The notes under the pieces were generated by a model. The model was not told the origin of the DNA. It did not search any database and saw only the letters and a list, made by a program, of their open reading frames with translations. Source: Vibrio amylolyticus (GTDB taxonomy: Bacteria > Pseudomonadota > Gammaproteobacteria > Enterobacterales > Vibrionaceae). From it: a DNA stretch of 64,000 nucleotides. Every line of letters begins with the position of its first letter. Position 1 is the stretch's first letter. The stretch spans positions 124,001 to 188,000 of the forward strand of contig NZ_JAJHVV010000007.1 in assembly GCF_023145695.1 (NCBI RefSeq), read 5' to 3'. Shown here in pieces: positions 1 to 9,262 of this stretch. A program made the position numbers and the translations under genes.

Positions 1-2726
1 ATAAACTCAAATGGCGTTTGGAATACAATCAACCCAATCGTCACACCAACAATGGAAAACGGTACCGTAAGCCAAATAACCAAAGGCTGACGAACAGCAT
101 TGAACATGAAGATCACGGCTAAAATCATCGCGGTAAATCCATAGGGAGCTGAGATTGCTAACCCAACGTTGGCGTCTTTCGCCGCCTTATACTCCCCATA
201 CCAGGTGAGCTGGTAACCAGGAGCAAGTGGAATCGCTTCGATTTGCTCACGTACCGAGGCGAGTGCATCAGCGGTTAACACACCCGGAGCTGGATCTGCT
301 TGAGCCAACAATGTCGGAATGCGATCTATTTTTCTCAATAGCGCGTCATCCCAAACCACATCAACTGACTCAACCAGTTCACGTACCAATACCGGGCTAT
401 TGGTAATCGGGCTGATCACTTGAGTATTTTCAATAGCTCGACTCTGTGAACGTTCATTTTCAGGGGCGCGAACGACAATCGGGATCATCTCATTGCCTTC
501 ACGATAGACTCCCACATGGCGACCTGACAGCGTTTGGCTAATGGCTAAGTTCACTTCCTGCGTCGTCAACCCAAATCGTTGTAATTGTTGCGCGGAATAA
601 ACAGGCCTAATCACGGGAGCTTGCTGACGCCAATCGTCTTGAACCGCAATCAATCGGTCATCGTTATTCATGATTGTTTTGGCTTGTTCTGACAACCCTC
701 GCAGTACGGCACTGTCAGGCCCACTAAAACCTGCTTCAATTTTTTTACCTCCACCACGACCTAACATGAACTTCCATACTTTGATCGACGCTTCTGGATA
801 ACCTACCGTTAACTCTTGCTGCAACTCTTCAATTAATGGCGCGATCACTGTGTAGTCATCCACGTCAATCAGCAATTGACCATAACTTGGGTTTCTAGGC
901 TCAGGGACGTACGTCAGCATAAAGCGCAAGCCACCACCACCTACAAAGCTGGTGATATTTGTGACGCCCGATTTTTTAGCGACTTCCTGTTCAATTTGCG
1001 CAACCACTCGTTCAGTTCTTAATATGTCTGAGCCTTGAGGCAGTTGAACATCAACAACAAACTGCTCTCGTTGCGATTCCGGCATAAAGCCCGGCGGAAT
1101 ATAACGAGCACCATAAATCGCGCCCACCAATACCGCCAGTAATATCCCAATGGAAGCTAGCCTATTTTGTAACGTCCAAACTAACGTGGATTTATATTTC
1201 GCGGCAATCCACTGGTTTTTGCTCGTTTGCTTTGTCTGAGAAACCTTTAAGAAATCATGGCAAAGGAGTGGAATAATTGTGATAGCAAATAACCAACTCA
1301 ATAGCATCGAAAATAGAATTACCCAAAATAGTGAGCCTGCGTACTCCCCCATATCCGATGGCGATAAGCCAATAGCGCTAAAGGCAAAAATACCAACTAC
1401 GGTGCCGCCAAATAGAGGCCATTTAGTACTTTTCACCACGTCAGAAATCGCCGTTTTACGATCTTGATTGTTCTGTAATCGAACCAAGACCCCGTCAGTG
1501 ACAACAATGGCGTTATCCACCAACATACCCAGTGCAATAATCAGCGCGCCAAGAGAGATACGCTGCATAGCAATATCATCAATCAACATGATACAGAGCG
1601 TACCCGCGACGGTGAGTAGCAAAACGAATCCGATAATAATACCGGAGCGAACCCCCATAAAAATAAGCAGGACCACAAAAACAATCGCCACCGCTAACAG
1701 TAGATTGCTAATAAAATCGTCCACAGACGCTCTCACCGAATCTGACTGCATTGAGATAACGTCAAGCTCAATACCTAGTGGCCTTTGATCAATAAGCGCC
1801 TCAATCCTCGCTTTAACTGCATCGCCCATTTCAACCACATTACCGCCTGTCACGTTCGACACGCCAAGCCCAATCGCAGCTTCACCGTTGTATCGCATCA
1901 GCATTGATGCCGGTTCTTTGTACCCACGAGTCACATCAGCCATGTCTTCTAAACGTAGAATCGCACCTTGATTCCCCACACCGATAGGCAGCTTTTTAAT
2001 GTCCTCAAACGAGCTGACGGTAGAGGATGGTATAACAGGAACGCGCATATCATTGGTTTCCACACTGCCTGCCACCGTCACCAAGTTTTGCTTCTTCAAG
2101 ACGTTGAAAATATCTTCAATTGAATAACCATAGTTAGCCAATCGTTCGCTCGAAATCTCGACGTAAATACGTTCTGATTGATTAGCTAGAAGCGCCGTTT
2201 TTGCTACTCCGGGAATCAATACCAATTCACGCTGAAGCGAATCAGCATAATCATAAAGTTGTCGGTGGTTGAAGCCTTCACCAGAAATGGCGAAAAAGAG
2301 TGAGTAAACATCCGAGAAATCATCGTTAACAAAAGGTTCACCTGCGCCGGGAGGAAGCTGCCTTTGTGCATCATTTATCTTACGGCGAAGCTTATCCCAC
2401 ACCTGTTGAAGTGCAGCCTGATTCTTTGCAAATTCAAGCTCAATCTCTACCGTCACTTCCGAAACGCCCTGTTTGGATACCGACTTAATCTCTTTTACTT
2501 CTTGCAGCGCTTGCACTGCACCTTCAATAATGTCAGTGACTTCGTCGGCCACCTCTTGCGTGGTAGCACCCGGATATTGAGTAATAATAACCGCTTGGCG
2601 AATCACAAACTCAGGGTCTTCGAAGCGACCCAGTTTTTCATAGCTGATGTACCCACCCAATAAAGTAAGTAACATCAATACCCAAACGCTGGTACGCTTA
2701 TTAAGCACGTAACGAGTAATATCCAT
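1..2726 (-). CDS. RND multidrug efflux permease, 3' end outside window
   Basis: Inner-membrane proton-driven pump of the RND (AcrB/HAE1-like) family, working with the adaptor encoded just upstream. The reverse strand stays open from the ATG at 2726 to the window edge, about 908 codons; family members are roughly 1020-1050 residues, so about the last 110-140 are missing. The protein opens MDITRYVLNKRTSVWVLM, a typical first membrane helix, followed by a porter domain (FEDPEFVIRQA). A transmembrane motif GMLVDNAIVV near 1500-1530 corresponds to the proton-relay Asp pair of AcrB, here Asp-Asn rather than Asp-Asp. The ATG overlaps the adaptor stop (TAATG), so the two are translationally coupled. 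No outer-membrane channel gene is present, so the pump may use a TolC encoded elsewhere. The substrate cannot be told from sequence. Confidence 0.9.
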   Translation of the reverse strand, partial: MDITRYVLNKRTSVWVLMLLTLLGGYISYEKLGRFEDPEFVIRQAVIITQYPGATTQEVADEVTDIIEGAVQALQEVKEIKSVSKQGVSEVTVEIELEFAKNQAALQQVWDKLRRKINDAQRQLPPGAGEPFVNDDFSDVYSLFFAISGEGFNHRQLYDYADSLQRELVLIPGVAKTALLANQSERIYVEISSERLANYGYSIEDIFNVLKKQNLVTVAGSVETNDMRVPVIPSSTVSSFEDIKKLPIGVGNQGAILRLEDMADVTRGYKEPASMLMRYNGEAAIGLGVSNVTGGNVVEMGDAVKARIEALIDQRPLGIELDVISMQSDSVRASVDDFISNLLLAVAIVFVVLLIFMGVRSGIIIGFVLLLTVAGTLCIMLIDDIAMQRISLGALIIALGMLVDNAIVVTDGVLVRLQNNQDRKTAISDVVKSTKWPLFGGTVVGIFAFSAIGLSPSDMGEYAGSLFWVILFSMLLSWLFAITIIPLLCHDFLKVSQTKQTSKNQWIAAKYKSTLVWTLQNRLASIGILLAVLVGAIYGARYIPPGFMPESQREQFVVDVQLPQGSDILRTERVVAQIEQEVAKKSGVTNITSFVGGGGLRFMLTYVPEPRNPSYGQLLIDVDDYTVIAPLIEELQQELTVGYPEASIKVWKFMLGRGGGKKIEAGFSGPDSAVLRGLSEQAKTIMNNDDRLIAVQDDWRQQAPVIRPVYSAQQLQRFGLTTQEVNLAISQTLSGRHVGVYREGNEMIPIVVRAPENERSQSRAIENTQVISPITNSPVLVRELVESVDVVWDDALLRKIDRIPTLLAQADPAPGVLTADALASVREQIEAIPLAPGYQLTWYGEYKAAKDANVGLAISAPYGFTAMILAVIFMFNAVRQPLVIWLTVPFSIVGVTIGLIVFQTPFEF

Positions 2727-3838
2727 TACTGCCCACCCGATGCCGTTTGAATGTCATCCTGATAAGGGCGAACGACCATTCCGGTTTGAATACTACTCAC
2801 CCCCGCGACCACAATTGTCTCACCCGAATTTAGCCCTTCTATGATCTCAACGCTGTCGCGATTCAAAGCACCAACGGTTACATAACGTTTGTGCGTTTCA
2901 TTATTTTTATCGACGATCCAAACGAATTGCTTTCCTTGGTTATTAGGCACAACCGCGACCAGAGGAACTGAGATAACTGGACTAGACATTTGGTCTTCTG
3001 ACTTCGCGGCATACACCTTGACCGCCATCCCCGGCAGAATGTTGACATCCGATATGTCATCAAATCGCAACGTAATCGCATAGGTCTGGGTCACTGGATC
3101 AGCCTGAGTCGAATACGCTTTGAGTGTTAAAGGAAATAAGCGACCGTTCAAAGTACTGATTTCCGCCAACGCTTTTTTCTGGTGGGTTTGGGTTAACATC
3201 ACGCGGTCAGAAATATGGATCACCACTTCTAAATCATCAACGTCATGTAGAGATAAAATCGGTTCATTGGCTTGAACTTGAACGTAGTTGTCGACGATTT
3301 TTCGACTTATCACGCCCGAAAATGGCGCTGTGATTTGCGTGTATTCTAGCTTTCGCTTCGCTTCATCATAACGGGTCTGTGCGATCTGATACTGCGTCTG
3401 TAGCACATCCAACATACTTTTGGTGATTGCTTTTGAGTTTTCAAACACGGTTTGACCACGCTCAAATTCTACTCTGGCATTAAGCAGCTCAACCTTAGCC
3501 GCGGTGTAGGACGACTGAAAATCACGATCGTCAATGGAAGCAAGCAATTGGCCTTCTTTGACTGCCTCACCCTCTTTTACCAATAACTTCGTCAGCTTAC
3601 CCGCCACTTGAAAACTGAGTGCCACCTGAGAAGAAGAGCGAACAACACCATTGAAACTCAATGATTGTTCGCCATTCGCTGTCACTCGCTCAGTTAAAAC
3701 GGGCCTGACTATTGGTGTAGTGATCATTTCGTCTGGCTGTTGTTTATCACAACCTGTCATCAATAAAGTGGTAAAGACAGCCATAAAAAATGGCAGACGA
3801 AATCGTTTATGAGTATTTTTGTCACTTAACTTGAGCAC
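2726..3838 (-). CDS. RND efflux periplasmic adaptor (membrane fusion protein), lipoprotein
   Basis: Periplasmic adaptor of 370 residues linking the RND permease to an outer-membrane channel. The N-terminus has a hydrophobic stretch ending LLMTGC, a lipobox-like cleavage site at about residue 30, so it is probably lipidated. Then come a biotinyl-lipoyl half (KLLVKEGEAVKEGQLLASID), an alpha-hairpin region (about 115-165), the second lipoyl half (ITAPFSGVISRKIVDNYVQV) and a beta-barrel/membrane-proximal domain. This is the usual HlyD/AcrA order and length. The start is GTG with an AGGA ribosome site about 7 bases upstream. It is first in the operon with the permease, and divergent TetR lies about 150 bases upstream, probably controlling both. 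Confidence 0.92.
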   Translation of the reverse strand: MLKLSDKNTHKRFRLPFFMAVFTTLLMTGCDKQQPDEMITTPIVRPVLTERVTANGEQSLSFNGVVRSSSQVALSFQVAGKLTKLLVKEGEAVKEGQLLASIDDRDFQSSYTAAKVELLNARVEFERGQTVFENSKAITKSMLDVLQTQYQIAQTRYDEAKRKLEYTQITAPFSGVISRKIVDNYVQVQANEPILSLHDVDDLEVVIHISDRVMLTQTHQKKALAEISTLNGRLFPLTLKAYSTQADPVTQTYAITLRFDDISDVNILPGMAVKVYAAKSEDQMSSPVISVPLVAVVPNNQGKQFVWIVDKNNETHKRYVTVGALNRDSVEIIEGLNSGETIVVAGVSSIQTGMVVRPYQDDIQTASGGQ

Positions 3839-3987
3839 TTTTCCATCCTACAACAGTATCGAAAATCTTGGGTAAACATTGCAATTTCGGCAATTATCAC
3901 CCAACAAAAGTACACTATCAAGTTTACTTTATGGTTTTTACAAACCTTGTTACACTACAGAAATACGATCTCAACAGAACGCCATCA

Positions 3988-4587
3988 ATGAAAAGAACCG
4001 AAATCAAACGCCTCGCGATTATCGACGCTGCGAGAGCTGAATTTATAGAAAAGGGGTTCTTAGAAGCCAACATGGATAATGTGTGTAAGAAGGCAGATGT
4101 ATCCAAACGAACGCTCTATCGTCACTTTGAAAGTAAAGAAAGGCTTTTTTCTTCGATTCTTAAAATTGTTCAAGACTCAGCAACGCCACCTGAGCAGTAT
4201 CGCTACACAGAAGAAAAAACGCTGCAAGAGCAACTCACCGAGATCACCCTTGCCGAAATCGATACTATTTTTAATCAGTATGGGATTCCACTATCGCGTG
4301 TCATTATTATGGAGTTCTTACGCCAACCTAAGTTAGCCACCGAAATAGCAGAACAGCTGAATAGCACCAAAGGCATCGAGCTATGGGTAGAAACGGCAGC
4401 GGGTGCTGGCCGACTTAATGGGCAAGACACCAGCCTAATGGTCCAAGTTTATGGCAGCTTATTGAAAGGGTTAACATTCTGGCCTAACGTTATGATAAAC
4501 AAGCAGCCTTCAATGAATGCCGAGTTAAGAACAAAAGTAGATACCATTGTCTCTGTCTTTTTAGCCGCTTATGCGGTAAATAGTTAA
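3988..4587 (+). CDS. TetR/AcrR family transcriptional regulator
   Basis: DNA-binding repressor of 199 residues, divergent from the RND operon and its likely local regulator. The N-terminal helix-turn-helix is clear (IIDAARAEFIEKGFLEANMDNVCKKADVSKRTLYRHFESKERLF; split here as AARAEFIEKGF and DVSKRTLYRHFESKERLF). The C-terminal ligand/dimer half resembles the AcrR-C type, with an ITLAEIDTIF start and a LLKGLTFWP helix near the end. The frame is open upstream to 3868, but MKRTEIKRLA at 3988 fits the family start. The earlier in-frame start would add 40 residues with no family character and would occupy the promoter region. Confidence 0.88.
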   Translation: MKRTEIKRLAIIDAARAEFIEKGFLEANMDNVCKKADVSKRTLYRHFESKERLFSSILKIVQDSATPPEQYRYTEEKTLQEQLTEITLAEIDTIFNQYGIPLSRVIIMEFLRQPKLATEIAEQLNSTKGIELWVETAAGAGRLNGQDTSLMVQVYGSLLKGLTFWPNVMINKQPSMNAELRTKVDTIVSVFLAAYAVNS

Positions 4588-4741
4588 TGCCCTCGATCGA
4601 ACAGAAAAATGACCATGATTTCTACTCGATGCCGTCTAAAACATACCGCTCAATGCGCTCAAACCATGGGAGTTCTGATTCTAAGAGTAAACTTAGTCCA
4701 GCCATTAATGTGGCATTATAAAGTCGGCTATAACCAGATGT

Positions 4742-4785
4742 GATAAATAAGCCAGTTTTCTGATTTCAGCAAACTGGCATTTATC
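4742..4785. terminator. Stem-loop between convergent tetR and chemoreceptor genes
   Basis: GCCAGTTT and AAACTGGC pair around a 12-base loop, extended by GATAAAT/ATTTATC on the outside with one bulge. It sits between the ends of two convergent genes and could stop transcription from both sides. The U-tract is poor. Confidence 0.5.
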
Positions 4786-4886
4786 TCTTCATATAAACGA
4801 GAAAATTTAATTACATCGAAATAACATCATAAGATCGACTTCACCCGATACTGGAGAATGAAGGGAACGGTCCATATTTAAGTGAC

Positions 4887-6827
4887 TCAAGACACCTTAA
4901 ATTGCTTTAAGATCTCATTAATATGAGCGGCCTTTTGCTGAGTTGATTCACACAGTCTGGCAGTTTCATTAGCGCCTTGAGATGTCTCCTGACCAATACC
5001 GCTGATACTGCTAATACTCAAATTAATTTCACTCGCCGCAGCGCCTTGTTGTTCTGTTGCCGATGCAATGAGGTTATTCATGTCGGTAATTTGAGAAATC
5101 GTTTTAACAATTTCTTCAATCGCTTGCCCGCCTTTTTCAGCTTGAACCACCCCAGAAGTGGCATGCTCTTGAGCCATATTCATCATTTCAACGGTATTAC
5201 GAACTTCCTTACGCAACCCCTCGATCATATGATCGATTTCACCCGCTGATTCTTGCGTTCGTGACGCCAAGCTTCGAACCTCATCAGCGACGACAGCAAA
5301 GCCTCGCCCTTGCTCTCCTGCTCGTGCCGCTTCGATAGCCGCATTTAGAGCGAGAAGATTCGTTTGCTCCGCAATCCCTTTAATCACATCAAGGACCGAG
5401 ACGATGGTTTCTGTCTCCGTTTCTAAGCTGTGCACTGCTTGACTCGATTTATTTATCTGCTCCGCTAGTGTGTTTATATGATTAATTGTATTACCAATGA
5501 TTCCTTTGCTGCTCTTTGACTGCTCTTCGGCCTGAATGGTCGCCGTTGAAGCTGAGTTTGCATTTTGAGCCACCTCTTGAATAGTAATACTCATCTCATT
5601 AATCGCTAAACCAACTTGTTCCGTATTTTCCTGTTGACCATTGACCCCTTGACTCGTCTGTAAGCTGATCGCCGCCATATTCTCAGAGTACCCCACTAGC
5701 TCTTTATTAACCGACGTTAAGTCCTCGACCGTATTACGGATCTTGCCGACAAAAGAGTTAAAATTCGTTGCTAATTGAGCCAACTCTCCTTGACCGTTAA
5801 CCGGTAATTGTGTGGTTAAATCGCCTTCTCCCTCTGCGATATCTGACAACTGCGCTATCACGGCAGTTATTGGCTTGATGATCGCTTTGGTAATAATTAT
5901 CGCCGCGATGACACCGATAATAAGCCCGATTGAGCCTACCGAAAGAATCGTCCAAGACGTTGCTTGATTCGCTTTAGCTAACATAGGTCCAAGGCTAGCC
6001 TGCTCATCTTGCACAGACGTATTAAATGCCTCTGCTTTTGCCATTAACTGTGGGCTTAATTCACTCACCGACCCATTAATGGCTGCATCCCAGTGATGTA
6101 CGGTACTAACAAGCTGCTCAGTCATTGAAACATATTGGCTTGCTGCCTTTCGAGCTTGCACTAGAACCTTACGTTGTTGTGGATCTCGCACCAAACCGAC
6201 TAGCACCTGCAAGACTTTTTCGAATTCCTTAAACTCCTGACGTGTCGACTCTACCGCCGCTTCATCACGGTTGCTCAAGAATTTTACGATCCCTAGTCGA
6301 CCCGCTTGAACATGAGAAAGCGCTTTTTGACCGTAATAGATCGCCGAAATGTTGTTACTTTTAAAGGCGTTATCAATCAGTCCCGTTAACGCACTTCGTA
6401 GATCTTCACCCAGTGTGGCAAGTGTTGTAGCCTCTAGTTCTCTCTTCTTTTGCAGTGCTTCTATTTCAGAAAATGCGCCTATATAGCTATCGTGTAGCTC
6501 CCTTGCTTCTGCCATGATAGATATTCGTTCAGGGTCGTCAATTTCACCGCTGGTTGCATCAAGTTTGCCTTTAAGCTCACTGGCGGCTTCCTGATAAACG
6601 GCCAACGCCTTTTTATCCCCAGAAATAATGTATTTGTTGGCTAGCAAGCTCTCTTCCAGAAGCTGTGCTCGTAGGTTAGACGCATAATTAGCATCATCAG
6701 CCAGCTCTTGGTAAGAGACAAAACCAAGGGATGCATTTTCAACCGATAAGTAGCCCTTAACAGTAATCACCGAAATGATGACAAGTAGTAATCCAAACCC
6801 ACTTATTATTAGTTTTCTAACTGACAT
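4887..6827 (-). CDS. Methyl-accepting chemotaxis protein with HBM-type sensor domain
   Basis: Inner-membrane chemoreceptor of 646 residues. TM1 lies near residues 7-25 and TM2 near 290-315 (GSIGLIIGVIAAIIITKAI). About 260 residues of mostly helical periplasmic sequence lie between them (LLEESLLANKYIISG, then a second bundle), which fits the helical bimodular (HBM) class found in McpS and TorS. A HAMP domain follows (IKPITAVIAQLSDIAEGEGDLT), then a signalling domain with the invariant tip [19 protein letters not shown]. It is the last gene of a minus-strand run after a TorT-like binding protein. In E. coli, TorT signals through the HBM sensor TorS, so this receptor may read the neighbouring binding protein. 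That partnership is inference. The start has AAGGA upstream. Confidence 0.92.
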   Translation of the reverse strand: MSVRKLIISGFGLLLVIISVITVKGYLSVENASLGFVSYQELADDANYASNLRAQLLEESLLANKYIISGDKKALAVYQEAASELKGKLDATSGEIDDPERISIMAEARELHDSYIGAFSEIEALQKKRELEATTLATLGEDLRSALTGLIDNAFKSNNISAIYYGQKALSHVQAGRLGIVKFLSNRDEAAVESTRQEFKEFEKVLQVLVGLVRDPQQRKVLVQARKAASQYVSMTEQLVSTVHHWDAAINGSVSELSPQLMAKAEAFNTSVQDEQASLGPMLAKANQATSWTILSVGSIGLIIGVIAAIIITKAIIKPITAVIAQLSDIAEGEGDLTTQLPVNGQGELAQLATNFNSFVGKIRNTVEDLTSVNKELVGYSENMAAISLQTSQGVNGQQENTEQVGLAINEMSITIQEVAQNANSASTATIQAEEQSKSSKGIIGNTINHINTLAEQINKSSQAVHSLETETETIVSVLDVIKGIAEQTNLLALNAAIEAARAGEQGRGFAVVADEVRSLASRTQESAGEIDHMIEGLRKEVRNTVEMMNMAQEHATSGVVQAEKGGQAIEEIVKTISQITDMNNLIASATEQQGAAASEINLSISSISGIGQETSQGANETARLCESTQQKAAHINEILKQFKVS

Positions 6828-6935
6828 ACTTTATTCCTTAAAGTAAATGAGCCTTAAAGTAAAAATCGTTACTGCTATGCCTTAACTCATTGTATTTTCG
6901 GCTATCAGTAAGCATCGCTGTTACTTTTATCTATG

Positions 6936-6965
6936 CAAAAGAGGCCCTTAATAGAAAGGGCCTCT
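6936..6965 (-). terminator. Rho-independent terminator after TorT-like gene
   Basis: A 10-bp perfect stem, AGAGGCCCTT/AAGGGCCTCT, with a 6-base loop is followed on the minus strand by TTTTGC. It lies 7 bases past the binding-protein stop, so transcription into the chemoreceptor gene is probably attenuated or starts anew. Confidence 0.8.
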
Positions 6966-6971
6966 CTTCAC

Positions 6972-8108
6972 TTACAGATTGTCCATACGAACGGAGTAGT
7001 CCTTAGGTCCAAACAGTTTTTCGTAGGAATAATCGGTGATATTGGTTTTACTCAGTACAGGAATAAGTGGCCCTGCTCTAAACGGGAAGTCTGTCCCTGG
7101 CTTTTCATCTTTAAGTAGACGCACCATCATCCCCATGGCAATACGAGCTTGGTCCACGGTCATATCGGCTGGTGCTGCGGCAATGGTTCCGTTGGTAATG
7201 CCCTTGTACAGCGCTGGGGTAATATAGGTTCCGATAACTTTAGATTGTTGCCCGGCTTTAGCGATAATGTCAGGGGCTAATTCAGCTGCTACGGCATTAC
7301 CGATAACGTAATCAACATCTGGGTGGGCAGCTAACGCATTAGCAAGTAAATCTCCTTGCGCTTTGGCAGAGGTATCACCCCACTCAACCGCCACAACGCT
7401 CAGCTCTCCGGGAAAAAAATCCGTTGCCGACTGAAATCCAGTAAAGGAGTCATCAGCCCAGCCCGAATTTTTGGGCCCAGGTAGGAAAATCACCTTCACT
7501 TTGTCTTTGCCTGCTTGCTCTGCATCGTTCGCAACGTACTCACCCGCTAAGTAGCCCATATCATAAAAACTGACGATGGATTTGGCTGAAATACTCTGCG
7601 CTTCGATGTCATTAATCACTTCAATGACAGGAATACCTTGCGTATCAATTTTCTTCACTAAGTCATTGTTTCCGCTATAGCTGATCGAACCAAGAATAAT
7701 GCCATCAACTCCCATCTCGACGAGCTCATTTAGCTGTTGCTGTTGGGTATTAAGATAGGAATAACCGCCAGCCTCTTTTACAACAAATTCGATATTGAGT
7801 CGTTCAGCTTCACTGGTCAGCCCGTAGTTGACGGCGTGCCAATACGAGTCTTGAACATGTGGAATACTGATGCCGATACGAAGCTTTTTGTTTGGAGCCG
7901 CTGGTAAGGTCCAGGTCTCCATGATGGGCCCACGGAGGCTAAGGGACTGCTGACCAGGACTTTTCTGGGTAACATCATAGTTACCGTAATAGCTCCCAAC
8001 GGAAACCTCTTCAGCAAAGCTACTTTGTACGGTAAATAAGCCTAATGTAATAGCAGCACAAAGAGTGCTTTTTACTATTCTTCTATGTGATGATTTTCTA
8101 TTTAACAT
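6972..8108 (-). CDS. TorT-like periplasmic binding protein (sugar-binding-type fold)
   Basis: Secreted 378-residue binding protein of the periplasmic type I fold, closest by eye to TorT, the TMAO-sensing partner of TorS. A signal peptide ends SSFA-EEV at about residue 32. Supporting segments are KLRIGISIPHVQDSYWHAV, VKEAGGYSYLNTQQQQL, VDGIILGSISYSG, FLPGPKNSGWADDSFTGF and YVIGNAVAAELAPDII, all in the family order. There is no torR, torS, torC or torA in the window and no ABC permease beside it, so a sensory rather than transport role is likely. Upstream are an amidase and a decarboxylase, downstream a chemoreceptor of the HBM class. The ligand is unknown; TMAO is not assured. The start has GGAGAG 6 bases upstream. 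Confidence 0.8.
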   Translation of the reverse strand: MLNRKSSHRRIVKSTLCAAITLGLFTVQSSFAEEVSVGSYYGNYDVTQKSPGQQSLSLRGPIMETWTLPAAPNKKLRIGISIPHVQDSYWHAVNYGLTSEAERLNIEFVVKEAGGYSYLNTQQQQLNELVEMGVDGIILGSISYSGNNDLVKKIDTQGIPVIEVINDIEAQSISAKSIVSFYDMGYLAGEYVANDAEQAGKDKVKVIFLPGPKNSGWADDSFTGFQSATDFFPGELSVVAVEWGDTSAKAQGDLLANALAAHPDVDYVIGNAVAAELAPDIIAKAGQQSKVIGTYITPALYKGITNGTIAAAPADMTVDQARIAMGMMVRLLKDEKPGTDFPFRAGPLIPVLSKTNITDYSYEKLFGPKDYSVRMDNL

Positions 8109-8170
8109 GTTTCTCTCCTAGCATAGAGACTAACGATTGTTTGTTATCTCACTGATCATGCAGTGAATTA

Positions 8171-9250
8171 TTATGAGCGTTTATTTGGATTTTTAGGGTA
8201 GTGATAAGTACTGCCATCAGGCAGTTTTGCTTTCATTTTAGTTAAAGCAGAATAGAGCTCTGGGCGACGATCTTTGATGTAATCACTCTCACCATAGGGA
8301 TGGGTTGGCAGGTAATTACCCGGCACACAGTCAGCAATTAAAAGAGTGGGCATATTGTTGGCGTGCGCGAGCAGTTCACCATAAGGATCTGCAATCGCAC
8401 TATTTCCTAAGTAAACACCAGACAAACTGCCGTCTGATCGGAATTGACGCATCGCGTGGTTGGCATATACGGTGAACATCTTATTGCTGTACGCATTACA
8501 AGGAATTGCGGTTTTCGAAATATCTGGATAGATCCAAGAGCTAGCAAAAACACCGTTCTTATCAACGGTTCCAACATCAGCAGCGGTTGGCGCAATCACT
8601 ACCTGAGTCCCTTTCAGTGCATAAACTCGGTAAGTCTCAGGGAACTCAGCCTCATAACAGTTGATCAGGCCGACATTAATTCCGTTTACCTTGAAAGGTT
8701 GGTATGCCTTTTTTGGATCGTCCACATAGGGGTATTTCCAGTTCTCTTTTTCTTCCACTCCCCAAAGGTGACATTTACGATAGTTACGAAGGATTTCTCC
8801 CCCTTTGTCTAACATCAAGATTGTATCAAAATGTTCTCCCGTATCAGGGTCTAGCTCTGCATAGGGACATACGATAGCAATCTCGTTTTTCATCGCGATA
8901 GAACCCACAAGGTCCTGTACTTGAGAGGCCGTTCGAACAACTTTATCTATGTCATTAGGTAAAATGTTATAACCACAAAGAAAAAGCTCTGGTAACACTA
9001 ATATCTGAGCCTGATAACTGGCCGCTTTTTCAGCCCACTCTTTTAAACACTTAAGGTTGTAATCAATGGCTTTTTGGTCACCAGCAAGTCCTTCTCCCTG
9101 ATAGACCGCAATCCGCAACCCCTCCCCAGATCTTGGAGGCTCAGTACCCGTTAAACACATCTTCACCATTGGATAGCGACAATCTTTGATGGTTTCACCC
9201 TTGGAACACATGTTGCCGTGACAATTAATTTGATCGGTGTTGATTTCCAT
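8171..9250 (-). CDS. Nitrilase-superfamily carbon-nitrogen hydrolase (amidase-like)
   Basis: Cytoplasmic 359-residue C-N hydrolase. The catalytic triad is visible: Glu88 (VLPELFLCGY), Lys159 (NYRKCHLW) and Cys198 (GLINCYEAEFPE). The domain starts at about residue 45 (LRIAVYQGEG), leaving an unusual 44-residue N-terminal extension with five Cys (C10, C15, C24, C32 and neighbours around INCHGNMC). The ATG at 9250 has AGGAG 7 bases upstream, so the extension is probably translated. The gene lies 12 bases after the glutamate-decarboxylase-like gene in the same direction, so the two enzymes probably act on related metabolites. Candidate activities are an aliphatic amidase, omega-amidase or carbamoyl-amine hydrolase; the sequence does not choose between them. 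Confidence 0.85.
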   Translation of the reverse strand: MEINTDQINCHGNMCSKGETIKDCRYPMVKMCLTGTEPPRSGEGLRIAVYQGEGLAGDQKAIDYNLKCLKEWAEKAASYQAQILVLPELFLCGYNILPNDIDKVVRTASQVQDLVGSIAMKNEIAIVCPYAELDPDTGEHFDTILMLDKGGEILRNYRKCHLWGVEEKENWKYPYVDDPKKAYQPFKVNGINVGLINCYEAEFPETYRVYALKGTQVVIAPTAADVGTVDKNGVFASSWIYPDISKTAIPCNAYSNKMFTVYANHAMRQFRSDGSLSGVYLGNSAIADPYGELLAHANNMPTLLIADCVPGNYLPTHPYGESDYIKDRRPELYSALTKMKAKLPDGSTYHYPKNPNKRS

Positions 9251-9262
9251 TCCATGACTCCT

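Noticed and set aside
1468..1788. Plus-strand open frames inside the RND permease region
   Set aside because: They run antisense to a continuous, clearly homologous permease frame and have no ribosome sites.
3868..3987. N-terminal extension of the TetR regulator
   Set aside because: The 40 extra residues lie in the divergent promoter region and do not resemble TetR N-termini.
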